Shown piece by piece: positions 46,309 through 55,434 of a stretch of DNA of 64,000 nucleotides. A model generated the notes under the pieces. The model was not told the DNA's origin, did not search any database, and was given only the letters and a program-made list of their open reading frames with translations. A program made the translations under genes and the position numbers. The stretch comes from Marinagarivorans algicola (GTDB lineage: Bacteria > Pseudomonadota > Gammaproteobacteria > Pseudomonadales > Cellvibrionaceae), in contig NZ_LGAK01000021.1 in assembly GCF_001292705.1 (NCBI RefSeq), positions 1 through 64,000 on the forward strand, in the 5' to 3' direction. Position 1 is the first letter of the stretch, and each line of letters opens with the position of its first letter.

Positions 46309-47427
46309 GTGATTTATAATGTCTTAGTCGTCGACGACTCTAATTTCTTTCAGAATAGGTTAACAGAAATTATTAACGAGCACCCCGATTTGAATGTTAT
46401 TGGGGTTGCGACGAATGGTCAAGAGGCGATTGATCTTGCCAGAGAATTAAAACCTGATGTGATTTCAATGGATTATGAAATGCCATTGCTTGATGGTGTG
46501 ACGGCAGTCAAGATGATTCTTGCTGAGCAAAAAGTGCCTATTATTATGTTCTCATCGTTAACTTATGATGGTGCAAGAATTACACTTGATGCATTAGATG
46601 CTGGCGCTGTCGATTTTATATCTAAAAATTTTTCTGAAATCTCTCAAAACTCCTCACATTTAAAACAAAAATTACATTCACGCCTATTATCGTTTGCGAA
46701 AAAATTTAATCTGGCTAAGCAGCAGGGTGAGCAGGTCGACTCTCAAAACCAAATAAATCATGTTCAATCTGAATTTGAACCTACATTAGATGAAAATTCT
46801 AATGACAATCAGAAAAATATATTAGTACATAATAAGAAGCACTTGCCTTTGCATGTGCATCGACCCAGTAAAAGTAAATTATTGGTGATTGGTGCATCGA
46901 CGGGTGGCCCTGTTGCGGTACACCAAGTTCTTGATGCTTTGCCCAGCGACTTTCCATTACCGATTGTTGTGATTCAACATATGCCACCTAATTTTACACG
47001 GGCTTTGGCCGAACGCCTCAATAAAGTGTGCGCTTTAAATGTAACAGAAGCTAAAAATGGCGATCAATTAATAGCTGGTAATATTTTAGTGGCTCCAGGG
47101 GGGATGCAGTGTATGTTTAATGCATCCGGTGCCGTTAAACTGCTCGAAGGTGATGATCGCATGAATTACAAGCCCTCATTGGATATTGCTTTTGCATCGG
47201 CCGCTAATTGTTTTGGTGCAGGTGTTTTGGGTATTGTATTGACCGGTATGGGAGCTGATGGCTGCGAAGGTGCAAAAATATTAAAGCACAAAGGCGGCAC
47301 GTTATGGGGGCAAGATGAAGCTAGTTGTATCGTCTATGGCATGCCCAAGGCAGTCGCTGATGCTGGGTTATGCGATCAGGTGATGCGGCCTGGTGAAATG
47401 GGTGCTGCATTAACGCGAGTCACATAG
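46309..47427 (+). CDS. cheB: Chemoreceptor methylesterase/glutaminase CheB
   Basis: A 372-residue protein: N-terminal receiver (VLVVDDSNFFQNRLTEII, phosphorylated Asp in SMDYEMPLLDG), linker, and C-terminal methylesterase with the catalytic triad Ser in GASTGGPVA, His in IQHMPPNFT, Asp in GADGCEGAK. It removes methyl groups from receptors. I prefer the GTG at 46309, which gives MIYNVLVVDDS; a TTG at 46297 is possible. It lies 36 bases after cheA and directly before motC. Confidence 0.93.
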   Translation: MIYNVLVVDDSNFFQNRLTEIINEHPDLNVIGVATNGQEAIDLARELKPDVISMDYEMPLLDGVTAVKMILAEQKVPIIMFSSLTYDGARITLDALDAGAVDFISKNFSEISQNSSHLKQKLHSRLLSFAKKFNLAKQQGEQVDSQNQINHVQSEFEPTLDENSNDNQKNILVHNKKHLPLHVHRPSKSKLLVIGASTGGPVAVHQVLDALPSDFPLPIVVIQHMPPNFTRALAERLNKVCALNVTEAKNGDQLIAGNILVAPGGMQCMFNASGAVKLLEGDDRMNYKPSLDIAFASAANCFGAGVLGIVLTGMGADGCEGAKILKHKGGTLWGQDEASCIVYGMPKAVADAGLCDQVMRPGEMGAALTRVT

Positions 47428-47428
47428 T

Positions 47429-48169
47429 ATGGATGGTTTAACTGTTATTGGTATTGTTGTTGCTTTTTCGGCGGTTATTGGCGGTAATTATTTAGAAGGT
47501 GGTGCTTGGCATTTATTAATTAATTATCCTGCTGCAATCATCGTGTTGGGCGGTACTGTCGGCGCAGCTATTTTACAAACACCTAAAAATATTTTAAGGC
47601 GTGCCTTAATTTTATTGATATGGGTTATTAAACCCCCGCTGTTATCTCAAAAAAAAACGATTAAGCAAGTGGTTAGCTGGGCTGAAATTGCGCGAAAACG
47701 AGGGTTGTTAGGGTTAGATACCATTATTGCATCAGAAAAAAATATTTTTATAAAAAAAGGACTGCAAATGTTGGTAGATGGCACTTGCGCTGCCAAAATA
47801 AAGCAGGTGTTAGAAAATGATATTACACTACTTAAGCAGCGTGATAATGATGCTGCAGGCTTTTTTGAATCGATGGGTGGATATGCGCCTACGGTAGGTA
47901 TTATAGGGGCAGTTATTGGCTTGATTCATGTAATGGGTCATCTTGGGAGCCCTGAAGAGCTTGGCCCTGCATTAGCTATTGCTTTTGTTGCAACGCTTTA
48001 TGGCGTTAGTATGGCTAATTTAATATGTCTTCCTGTGGCTAATAAATTGCGAGCGCATGTGAATAGAGTTGCGATATGGCAGCAGTTATTAGTTGATGGT
48101 ATTTCAGCTATTGCCGAAGGTGATAACCCTAAAGCTATCGAGGCGAGATTGAGCGGTTATTGCTTATGA
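47429..48169 (+). CDS. motC: Flagellar stator protein MotC (MotA/PomA family)
   Basis: A 246-residue four-helix MotA/PomA-type protein; the first two helices carry GGNYLEGGAW and IIVLGGTVGAA, and the conserved ESMGGYAPTVGIIGAVIGLIHVM with the helix-3/helix-4 segments follows. With MotD it forms a proton- or sodium-driven stator. It starts one base after the cheB stop and overlaps motD by four bases (ATGA). In Pseudomonas this pair follows cheB. Confidence 0.93.
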   Translation: MDGLTVIGIVVAFSAVIGGNYLEGGAWHLLINYPAAIIVLGGTVGAAILQTPKNILRRALILLIWVIKPPLLSQKKTIKQVVSWAEIARKRGLLGLDTIIASEKNIFIKKGLQMLVDGTCAAKIKQVLENDITLLKQRDNDAAGFFESMGGYAPTVGIIGAVIGLIHVMGHLGSPEELGPALAIAFVATLYGVSMANLICLPVANKLRAHVNRVAIWQQLLVDGISAIAEGDNPKAIEARLSGYCL

Positions 48170-49026
48170 CTTTTCGGTCACAGCAATTGACAGGACCTGA
48201 CCGCTGGCAAGTCAGCTATGCAGACTTGCTAACGTTGTTATTAGGGTTTTTTATTGTGATGTATGCGATCAGCGCCATGGAATCCGAAGAAAAAGAGCAA
48301 GTTATCAAAGCACTGCAGCAGAGTTTCATATCACCCACACCTTTACCTTCGTTATCATTGCCTAGCATGAGCCGTTCCGATAGCCAATTTTTTACTATTG
48401 ATATGCAAGGGCAGTGGTTATATTTAACGGTGGCGAGTGAGGCTTTGTTTGATAGTGGCAGTGCAAGCCTGACATCAGTCGCAAAACGTGAATTGACAAA
48501 AATAGCTCCAATGATCGCTGCGCAATCAGGTGTGGTTGAGGTGGAAGGCCATACAGATAATCAACCCATTCATACGGAACGTTATGCCAGTAATTGGGCT
48601 TTATCGAGTGCCAGAGCGGTCGCTGTTGTGGATTTTTTTGTTAGTTATGATCATGGTGTGCAAGGTGAGCGCTTCAGAGCGGTTGGTTTTGGACAGTATT
48701 CGCCGATTGCCGATAATGATTTGGCCTCAGGACGCAAAAAAAATAGACGTGTCGTGATAAAAGTACAAAATGATAACCCTTTAATTATGCAGAAGTATTT
48801 TGATAACAAAACCCATCATTCCTATGATTATTCAGAGGGTGATTATTCCGTACAGCCCGCCTCATCCTCTTCTGATGTTCGTCTTGATAATGTTAACGAG
48901 GCAGATATTGGTAATACTGTGCGTTCAACGCAAGATGTTAAACAAATATTGCAGCAACGACTGCTGAAAAAGGGTATAACGCCCCAAAAAAAAATAAATG
49001 GCGGTGTTAAATTTTCAAAAGATTAG
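48166..49026 (+). CDS. motD: Flagellar stator protein MotD (MotB family)
   Basis: A 286-residue protein with one N-terminal helix, LLTLLLGFFIVMYAISAM, preceded by VSYADLLT where the conserved Asp binds the driving ion. A C-terminal OmpA-like domain (EVEGHTDNQPIHTERYASNWALSSARA) anchors it to peptidoglycan. The ATG at 48166 overlaps the motC stop; the TTG six bases upstream is less likely. Confidence 0.93.
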   Translation: MTFRSQQLTGPDRWQVSYADLLTLLLGFFIVMYAISAMESEEKEQVIKALQQSFISPTPLPSLSLPSMSRSDSQFFTIDMQGQWLYLTVASEALFDSGSASLTSVAKRELTKIAPMIAAQSGVVEVEGHTDNQPIHTERYASNWALSSARAVAVVDFFVSYDHGVQGERFRAVGFGQYSPIADNDLASGRKKNRRVVIKVQNDNPLIMQKYFDNKTHHSYDYSEGDYSVQPASSSSDVRLDNVNEADIGNTVRSTQDVKQILQQRLLKKGITPQKKINGGVKFSKD

Positions 49027-49404
49027 CCGCTATGTCACTGCTTTGTCACTCTTCAAATTAACGGATAAACCGCAGTAGGCAGGGGTGATGTATTATTTTC
49101 TGGGCATTTAAACCGAGCGTGTTTACAGCGGCCCAATTTCGCTATCGCCGAATAGTGACGTCGCTTTTACCTATGAGATACTGAGTATAGTGGCTCATAA
49201 GTCAGGTACTGCTATTCAGAGCTTCCTTGCAGCCTTCTCTTGCCAACATTCAGAGTAAGGGCTAACCCTGGTTATCTTAGGCAGTGATATAACGCTTTAA
49301 TAGTGGGTTTTAGAGCGGTTCTGGATTCAATGTATGTGCTAATACTGGAGCGAATATTGCTTTGTATTTTCACAGATCAATGAACTCATCGTCGGGTATT
49401 TAAG
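49027..49404 (+). promoter_or_regulatory. Intergenic region before parC
   Basis: About 380 bases without a gene. It presumably holds the promoter of the parC-parP-cheW-DUF2802 group. I could not place a convincing promoter and see no long hairpin. Confidence 0.4.
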
Positions 49405-50208
49405 ATGGAAGTCTGGACTATTGCAAATCAAAAAGGTGGTGTCGGTAAAACTTCTACCACTGTGGCCTTAGCAGGCATTGCTGCCGCAGCAGGGCAGCGG
49501 GTTTTAATGGTCGATTTAGATCCTCATGGTTCATTGAGTATGTATTTTAGGCAAGAGCCTGATTACACCCACAAAAGTACTTACACTTTATTTGAAAAGC
49601 GAAATCGATTAAATAAAGAATTACTACTCAGTTTAATTCGAAAAACACCTCTGCCGACATTACATTTATTGCCAGCGGCAACAGCATTAGCTACGTTAGA
49701 GCGGCAAATGCATGCCTGCGATGGTTTAGGCTTGGTGATAAGCCGCGCACTCGAGCTGATTAAAGAGGACTTTGATCTGGTTATTCTTGATTGCCCGCCT
49801 GTATTGGGAGTATTAATGATCAATGCGTTGGCGGCCTGCCAGCAATTGATTATTCCCGTGCAAACAGAGTACTTAGCGATAAAAGGTCTTGAGCGAATGC
49901 TGCATACATTAAAGATGCTTGGGCGTTCAAGGCCCACCCCTTTATCCTATGTTGTGGTGCCGACGATGTTTGATCGCCGAACATCAGCGAGTGTACAAAG
50001 CCTGCGCGCCTTACGGAATGAGTACGGCGATTGTGTTTGGAAAGGTAAAGTTGTCATCGATACACGCATTCGTGATGCTAGTAAGGCCGGTGTACCACCT
50101 AATTTATTTTCACCGCATTCTTCCGCGGTTGAGTGTTATCAGAGGCTTTATGATCAGCTTGCTTGCCATGAAATACTCACCGATGGCGAGCATAGGTGTG
50201 CCAGTTAA
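49405..50208 (+). CDS. parC: ParA-like ATPase ParC for chemotaxis-array positioning
   Basis: A 267-residue ParA/MinD ATPase with a deviant Walker A QKGGVGKTSTT, MVDLDPHGSLSMYF and the LVILDCPPVLGVLMINAL segment. The position after motD and before parP and cheW matches the Vibrio and Pseudomonas locus in which ParC brings chemotaxis arrays to the pole and partitions them at division. It overlaps the region upstream of parP, so they are probably cotranslated. Confidence 0.9.
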   Translation: MEVWTIANQKGGVGKTSTTVALAGIAAAAGQRVLMVDLDPHGSLSMYFRQEPDYTHKSTYTLFEKRNRLNKELLLSLIRKTPLPTLHLLPAATALATLERQMHACDGLGLVISRALELIKEDFDLVILDCPPVLGVLMINALAACQQLIIPVQTEYLAIKGLERMLHTLKMLGRSRPTPLSYVVVPTMFDRRTSASVQSLRALRNEYGDCVWKGKVVIDTRIRDASKAGVPPNLFSPHSSAVECYQRLYDQLACHEILTDGEHRCAS

Positions 50209-50222
50209 TTTGGGTTGCTATT

Positions 50223-51419
50223 ATGTCTGATGTTGTTGATCAATCGGAAGCAGGGGATGACCCCCTTGAGCACTATATGATGAGCCTTTTTAGCGTGCCG
50301 AGCAGTACGTCATCAAAACTCGACATCACGATACCGCAAGAGGAAAAGCAAGAACTAGAGCGCAATCAGAATACCGTACTTCGAAAAAGCCCCAGACTTA
50401 ATACAGTGACAGGCGAGATGCATACAGTGGCTTCCGATCAGCACCCAGATAAAGGCTCGCTGATTACTGACGACGGCCTTAAGGCTTCATCAGGCACCAC
50501 TTCGATACTACCGACAGTAGTTGATGATTGTAAAGCAAGTGCTTCCATCTCCACGCCTAAAAAATCAGATTACAAGGCAGAGCAGATTCCTACTGATGTA
50601 TTGTTGGCGCCGAATCAAAAAAGAGAGCTACAGGCGCTCTTAGATCAAAGTCTTAATGCTTCTTTGACGTCTTGTGCTGATGAATCTTATCGTCAGCCCA
50701 TCGCAAGTCCTCAACGCTCAGTGGTCGCAACAACGATTGCCGCGCAAGATAAGCCGCGTATTCAGGCATCTACGCTCCATGATTCGGGCATAAGGTTATC
50801 GGATATACCGTTGCCTAGCACTCATCTAATGCCAGCCATCAAAACCGAATGTACTGATGAGATGCGTGTTAATCATCAAGTATTAACGAACTCTGACGTA
50901 AGCGCACTAGAGGCGGTATGCAAAACAATATCACCCGATTTACCGGACTACCGCGCTCATTGGAGTAATCACTGTCCCTCGTGGGCCCAAGGCACCTTTG
51001 ATGCACTGCTATTCAAATGCCGAGGGGTGACCTTAGCTATCCCTTTAACCTCGCTCGGGCATATTTATACTCATGAGGAGAGGCTCAAGCAATTACCTAA
51101 TACACCGTCATGGATGCTAGGGGTTAAGCCTTTGCCTCAAGGTCAGTTAAAAGTCATTGATGCAGGAGCATACTTTATGCCTGAGCGCGCGCCTAGCCTT
51201 AATCTAGAGGGTGAACTCTATATTCTCGGTTTGGCGGGGTGCTTATGGGGTTTTGCGGTCGATACTCTCACCAATCCAGTAACTATTAAGCCCGAAGACG
51301 TTCAGTGGCGATCTTTAAATAGCCATAATCCCTGGCTCGCTGGCGCAATTAAAAAGCAAATGTGTGTCTTAATTGATGCCCCTGCATTGCTGACTTTTTT
51401 GCAGCTGCCATCTGTCTAA
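50223..51419 (+). CDS. parP: CheW-like array-anchoring protein ParP
   Basis: A 398-residue protein from the ATG at 50223. The first two-thirds (to about 255) is low-complexity and probably disordered; the last 150 residues form a CheW-like (AIF) domain (FDALLFKCRGVTLAIPLTSLGHI, MLGVKPLPQGQLKVIDAG). In Vibrio, ParP binds ParC, the CheA LID region and receptors. The family match is by layout and neighbours, since the N-terminal region is not conserved. Confidence 0.83.
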   Translation: MSDVVDQSEAGDDPLEHYMMSLFSVPSSTSSKLDITIPQEEKQELERNQNTVLRKSPRLNTVTGEMHTVASDQHPDKGSLITDDGLKASSGTTSILPTVVDDCKASASISTPKKSDYKAEQIPTDVLLAPNQKRELQALLDQSLNASLTSCADESYRQPIASPQRSVVATTIAAQDKPRIQASTLHDSGIRLSDIPLPSTHLMPAIKTECTDEMRVNHQVLTNSDVSALEAVCKTISPDLPDYRAHWSNHCPSWAQGTFDALLFKCRGVTLAIPLTSLGHIYTHEERLKQLPNTPSWMLGVKPLPQGQLKVIDAGAYFMPERAPSLNLEGELYILGLAGCLWGFAVDTLTNPVTIKPEDVQWRSLNSHNPWLAGAIKKQMCVLIDAPALLTFLQLPSV

Positions 51420-51518
51420 AGCTTACAATCCTATCGTTAGGCTACTGGCACAGCTGCTGCTGTCGTCTATAGTAAAGAAGAGTAATGTATTATTGGCAGC
51501 TTTTTGAGGGCGCAGGGC

Positions 51519-52004
51519 ATGACGGCACAATTAACAAAAAAAAACCCCAGTGAAGATCCTGTTTTACAGTGGGTGACATTTCATTTGGCCGGTGAAACGT
51601 ATGGCGTTAATGTGATGCAAGTGCAAGAGGTTTTGCGTTATACCGAAATCGCCCCTGTACCCGGAGCGCCGCATTATGTTATTGGCATTATTAACTTGCG
51701 TGGCAACGTTGTGACGGTGATCGATACGCGTAATCGCTTTGCACTATCGCCTGGTGAAATTACTGATAATACCCGAATTGTGATTATTGAAGCTGAAAAA
51801 AATGTTGTGGGTATACTCGTTGATAGTGTTGCAGAGGTTGTTTATTTACGTCAGTCAGAAATTGAAACCGCCCCTAATGTGGGTAACGAAGAAAGCGCTA
51901 AATTTATTCAGGGCGTCTGTCATAAAAATAGTGAATTACTGATTTTAATTGAATTAGATAAGTTGATTTCTGATGAGGAATGGGCAGCCATAGGTGGTTT
52001 TTGA
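51519..52004 (+). CDS. cheW: Chemotaxis adaptor CheW
   Basis: A 161-residue adaptor that couples receptors to CheA. The core VTFHLAGETYGVNVMQVQEVLRY and PHYVIGIINLRGNVVTVIDTRNRF are typical, with VGILVDSVAEVVYL further on. The ATG at 51519 has GAGGG upstream; a TTG at 51504 is less likely. Confidence 0.95.
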   Translation: MTAQLTKKNPSEDPVLQWVTFHLAGETYGVNVMQVQEVLRYTEIAPVPGAPHYVIGIINLRGNVVTVIDTRNRFALSPGEITDNTRIVIIEAEKNVVGILVDSVAEVVYLRQSEIETAPNVGNEESAKFIQGVCHKNSELLILIELDKLISDEEWAAIGGF

Positions 52005-52028
52005 TCATCATGCAGATAGCGATATGAG

Positions 52029-52442
52029 ATGTTCATGTTGAGCGGTAGTGTCATATTAGAGGGGGCTATTATTGCTGCGGTAGGTGTACTGCCTGCACTG
52101 ATTGTTTTGTATATATGTTTACTACAGTGTCGCAGGTATGCGCGTAAAGCTGCTTCGGATCACCAAATATTATTAGATTTACAAAAAGCACAGGCTCAAT
52201 CGTTAAAAGTTTCGATTGGCATGGGGCAGCGAATGCTGCATTTAGAAAAGCGTGTTAAAACTTTACTTGAGCAGCCTACGGCAGAGGTCATGGAGGAGCC
52301 GTCTTTTTCCTATTCACAAGCAGCCCAAATGATTCGGCAGGGTGCGGATGTCGATACTATTGCCGCGACCTGTGGAATATCTCATTCTGAAGCTCATCTG
52401 ATGCAACGTATGTGTGCTGAAGGTTTGGTTGAAAGTGATTAG
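52029..52442 (+). CDS. DUF2802 membrane protein of the chemotaxis cluster
   Basis: A 137-residue protein with one N-terminal helix (about residues 8-30), a coiled segment and a C-terminal helix-turn-helix-like region (FSYSQAAQMIRQGADVDTIAATCGISHSEAHLMQRM). DUF2802 genes commonly end the flagellar/chemotaxis cluster after cheW in Pseudomonas and relatives. Function unknown. Confidence 0.85.
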   Translation: MFMLSGSVILEGAIIAAVGVLPALIVLYICLLQCRRYARKAASDHQILLDLQKAQAQSLKVSIGMGQRMLHLEKRVKTLLEQPTAEVMEEPSFSYSQAAQMIRQGADVDTIAATCGISHSEAHLMQRMCAEGLVESD

Positions 52443-52904
52443 TTTATGCTTATCTTGTGAGCTGTGTATGGCTGGACGTGCTCAGTGCTTTATCGCAATA
52501 AATCAATAAAGTGTAATAATCAAATATGCAACTATTCAGAGGTGCCGAAGTTGGGCACTCACGAATTATTGTCTGGGCCGCTCAAGCTATCTACGACTTT
52601 ATGCTCCTCGACTTTATTTCCTGTAAAGTCTAATCTTGCATATCCTTATGCAGGTGCAAAGTCTTATCTTATAGGCTTATTATGTGCCCCTACCTTGTAG
52701 GCTCCGATGAGATGCAAAATATACGTTACGGCTTAATCTTTGCTACCTGTAAGGCGTAGTGTTTACATGTCCAGAAAATAACCTATGATGTCTTGTTGTA
52801 TTTTTACTCCTGCGGGCAAAGAGCAAATAAGAAATTAACTAGACTTGTGACTGATTTATGGAGTCTTACTGAATTAATTAAATGCTATTGAATAGTTACG
52901 ATTT
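52443..52904. other. Intergenic region after the chemotaxis cluster
   Basis: About 460 bases between the plus-strand DUF2802 gene and the minus-strand DUF1631 gene, both ending here. I see only a weak TGCATA/TATGCA hairpin near 52635-52652 and no convincing terminator or gene. The open frame at 52464-52700 has no recognisable domain. Confidence 0.45.
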
Positions 52905-55133
52905 TTAATGATTGGTGCTTGCGTTATTTGTTTTATCTCGGCGCAGTCCCGATACTACTTCTTCTAATGCGGAGTTAAATATTTTATTATCATTTTCAAT
53001 GGTAGTCATTTGGCCATTTTTAATGGCATCGACCAGTCCTGGCATACCTAACTGTACGACTTTAATACCATTTCTGTTAATAAAAATATAGTTGTTGGTT
53101 TGCTTTATGATAGCCGCTAAGCGGCATCTTATAATACCCCTACCTGGCTCATGCCAGTTAAAAGCCATACCTCGACTAAAAGTGAATATTTGTTGCTCTA
53201 TTTCGGCATCAGTGTGCAGGGGAGTATGCGGGGTACTGGTATTCAGCCTTGTCGAAGACGATGAGCTATCGACACTGATTTTGGATGAGATTGGCGCTGC
53301 TTGTACTGGACTAGGTTGTTCGGTACGTGTGATTGAATTATCGTTTTTGAGTGTCGGTATAGATGAGATTGTGTGGGCGTGCTCGATATTATGTGGATTA
53401 GGGTTTTCAGCGGTTTGCGTGTTTTTAAGTGTAAAGTCCTTAGGTGCTTCTTGACCCGCTAGGCAGGTGCGTAACGTCTGATTAAGTGCTTCGATCATTT
53501 CTGCTGCATCAAATACGCTATGTGTGCAAAGCGCTAGGCACTGTTGTATTTCTATAAAAATCAGAGGTAGTTGTTGCGCTCTATTGATTTTTTCTTTGGT
53601 GTTCGTGCAAGGCGTTGCTAATCGGCTAAGTCTTTGAAGTAGCGCTATATGCTGTTTCCATTGGGTTGACTGGGTGCCATTATTCAGTGCGCAAACAGTC
53701 AGTACTTCTCGCCATAATGTATTGGCAAATAAAACAATAATAGTCGGTGGTTTGAGCTGCTTAATTTGCTCTTTAATTGCCGAGTTAACGATGGTGTCAA
53801 TTTTTTGAAGCGTAAGTTTACTCTGAGTGCTCGCCGTGAGGCGAGTACTCAGTAATGATAATTGCTTAACGGTACGAGGCTGCTGCCGAAGTTTTTTTAA
53901 TGCTCGTGTAAAAATCTCGATATCAGAGCTAAAGTTTTCACAAATGTCAGCGGTGATATTATCAACGCATCGAATAATAGGACTGTTGAGCTTAGGATCA
54001 TTGCTGTGCTGCCAATCTAAGGCAAAGGTGACTATTTCATTAATTAGCACTCTAAAGGGGTGTTGACTGGTGGTAAAAAATGACTTATCAATCATTGTTA
54101 TTTTCAAAGTGGGAATTAATAATCGATGAATATAACCTTTTATAATAGTGTCAATATTTTTATGCCGAGTTGTGATGGCAAACATCACATTGACCAGTTT
54201 AATGAGCTCTAGTGTGCGAGTAGATATCTGACCGTGAATGGCTAGGCGGCTCTGTATATTCGTGAGCAACTGAATCGTTGCACCAGAGTGATGTGTGGTT
54301 GTTTGGGCGAGTTCACGCTGTGCAATATCTAATATTCTGAGTTGATCTTTAGGTGTTATTTCTTGCGATTTTTTGTTATTTTTTAGTGTGTTTTGTAGTA
54401 TGGATGCTGTGACATCATCAAAGCAGTAGCGGTTATTTTCTTGTTTTTTTTGAAGGATTAATTGCGTGACTTGCTGGCCTGAAAAGTGTTTGTCAGTGGG
54501 ATCGGTGGCAGGGATATTATAGGCGTTGAGTTGTTGCTCTAGGCCTTCATAAACTGCTTCAAGCGAGTTAAGAACGATATCATTAAAGGCCTTTTTTACG
54601 CACATCAGAGCCTCTGGAGGTAGCGCTAAATGCTGTATTTGCGTGCGAAAAAATGCACTTAAAACAGGTCGCGACATGATGTTTTGATCGGTAACACGGT
54701 GTGCTAATGCGCTATGAATACGAGCCATTAAATGATTTAACGCTCTGACTTCGCCCGACCGATTGTGTTTGTCAGAGGTGACGCTGGTTGTGGTAATGGG
54801 TGATTGAGTATGAGTTTGCGCACTCATAAAATGACTAAAAGACATATCAATATGATTAAGGAAAGCCCGAATAAAAGTCTTTTTTTGTGCTCTCAACGTG
54901 TGACTTACCTCAAAAAGCTGTCTTTCGAGGTGTTGATGAGCGGCCGTATCTGCAGCAAAAAAAATAGCTTCATCGGCTCGTTCAAAAAAGACATTGAGCA
55001 ACGCCTCTAAGACGACTCTGTATTTTTGGTGCACGCAGGCGATACTGGCTGGCAGTTTATTTAACTCTAGGTGAATAGGGTTTGCCATCGAGTCGAGCGT
55101 TACTATCTCGGCACTGGTGTTAGTCGGGGGCAC
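52905..55133 (-). CDS. DUF1631 family protein
   Basis: A 742-residue, mainly helical protein. The typical DUF1631 core is ELIKLVNVMFAITTRHKNIDTIIKGYIHRLLIPTLKITMIDKSFF, followed by SQHPFRVLINEIVTFALDW. A Ser/Thr/Pro-rich linker (about 590-655) precedes a small C-terminal beta domain (GMAFNWHEPGRGIIRCRLAAI, then YIFINRNGIKVVQL) that resembles the PilZ-like ends of this family. Function is unknown. It lies between the chemotaxis cluster and a Ser/Thr kinase. Confidence 0.85.
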   Translation of the reverse strand: MPPTNTSAEIVTLDSMANPIHLELNKLPASIACVHQKYRVVLEALLNVFFERADEAIFFAADTAAHQHLERQLFEVSHTLRAQKKTFIRAFLNHIDMSFSHFMSAQTHTQSPITTTSVTSDKHNRSGEVRALNHLMARIHSALAHRVTDQNIMSRPVLSAFFRTQIQHLALPPEALMCVKKAFNDIVLNSLEAVYEGLEQQLNAYNIPATDPTDKHFSGQQVTQLILQKKQENNRYCFDDVTASILQNTLKNNKKSQEITPKDQLRILDIAQRELAQTTTHHSGATIQLLTNIQSRLAIHGQISTRTLELIKLVNVMFAITTRHKNIDTIIKGYIHRLLIPTLKITMIDKSFFTTSQHPFRVLINEIVTFALDWQHSNDPKLNSPIIRCVDNITADICENFSSDIEIFTRALKKLRQQPRTVKQLSLLSTRLTASTQSKLTLQKIDTIVNSAIKEQIKQLKPPTIIVLFANTLWREVLTVCALNNGTQSTQWKQHIALLQRLSRLATPCTNTKEKINRAQQLPLIFIEIQQCLALCTHSVFDAAEMIEALNQTLRTCLAGQEAPKDFTLKNTQTAENPNPHNIEHAHTISSIPTLKNDNSITRTEQPSPVQAAPISSKISVDSSSSSTRLNTSTPHTPLHTDAEIEQQIFTFSRGMAFNWHEPGRGIIRCRLAAIIKQTNNYIFINRNGIKVVQLGMPGLVDAIKNGQMTTIENDNKIFNSALEEVVSGLRRDKTNNASTNH

Positions 55134-55434
55134 AATTTACTCCTGCAAATCTAGCGTCACTTTCAATAATTGCCTAAGTCAAGGTATTAATGATTCCAAA
55201 GTGAAATAAAACGCTAAAGGCTTATCTCATTACTTACTCTAACATAAACTAAAGTGCTATTTTTTCGAGTGGTTAATAATTTGGGATGAGCGTTATATCA
55301 ATAAAGTATAAGGCTATATTTGCAATGAGGAGGATGCCAGAGGACTGAAGACTAGTGCTTGTCGGTTCTTGAGGTGGGCTGAGAAGCTAGAGCCAGTAAA
55401 ATGTTGTATTCGGGGATATTGGTATCCCTATGAC
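55134..55434. other. Intergenic region before DUF1631 gene
   Basis: About 300 bases between two minus-strand genes. It probably holds the promoter of the DUF1631 gene. I identify no terminator or repeat. Confidence 0.4.

Noticed and set aside
52464-52700. Small gene after the DUF2802 gene
   Set aside because: The 78-codon frame has no good start signal, mixed composition and no recognised family.
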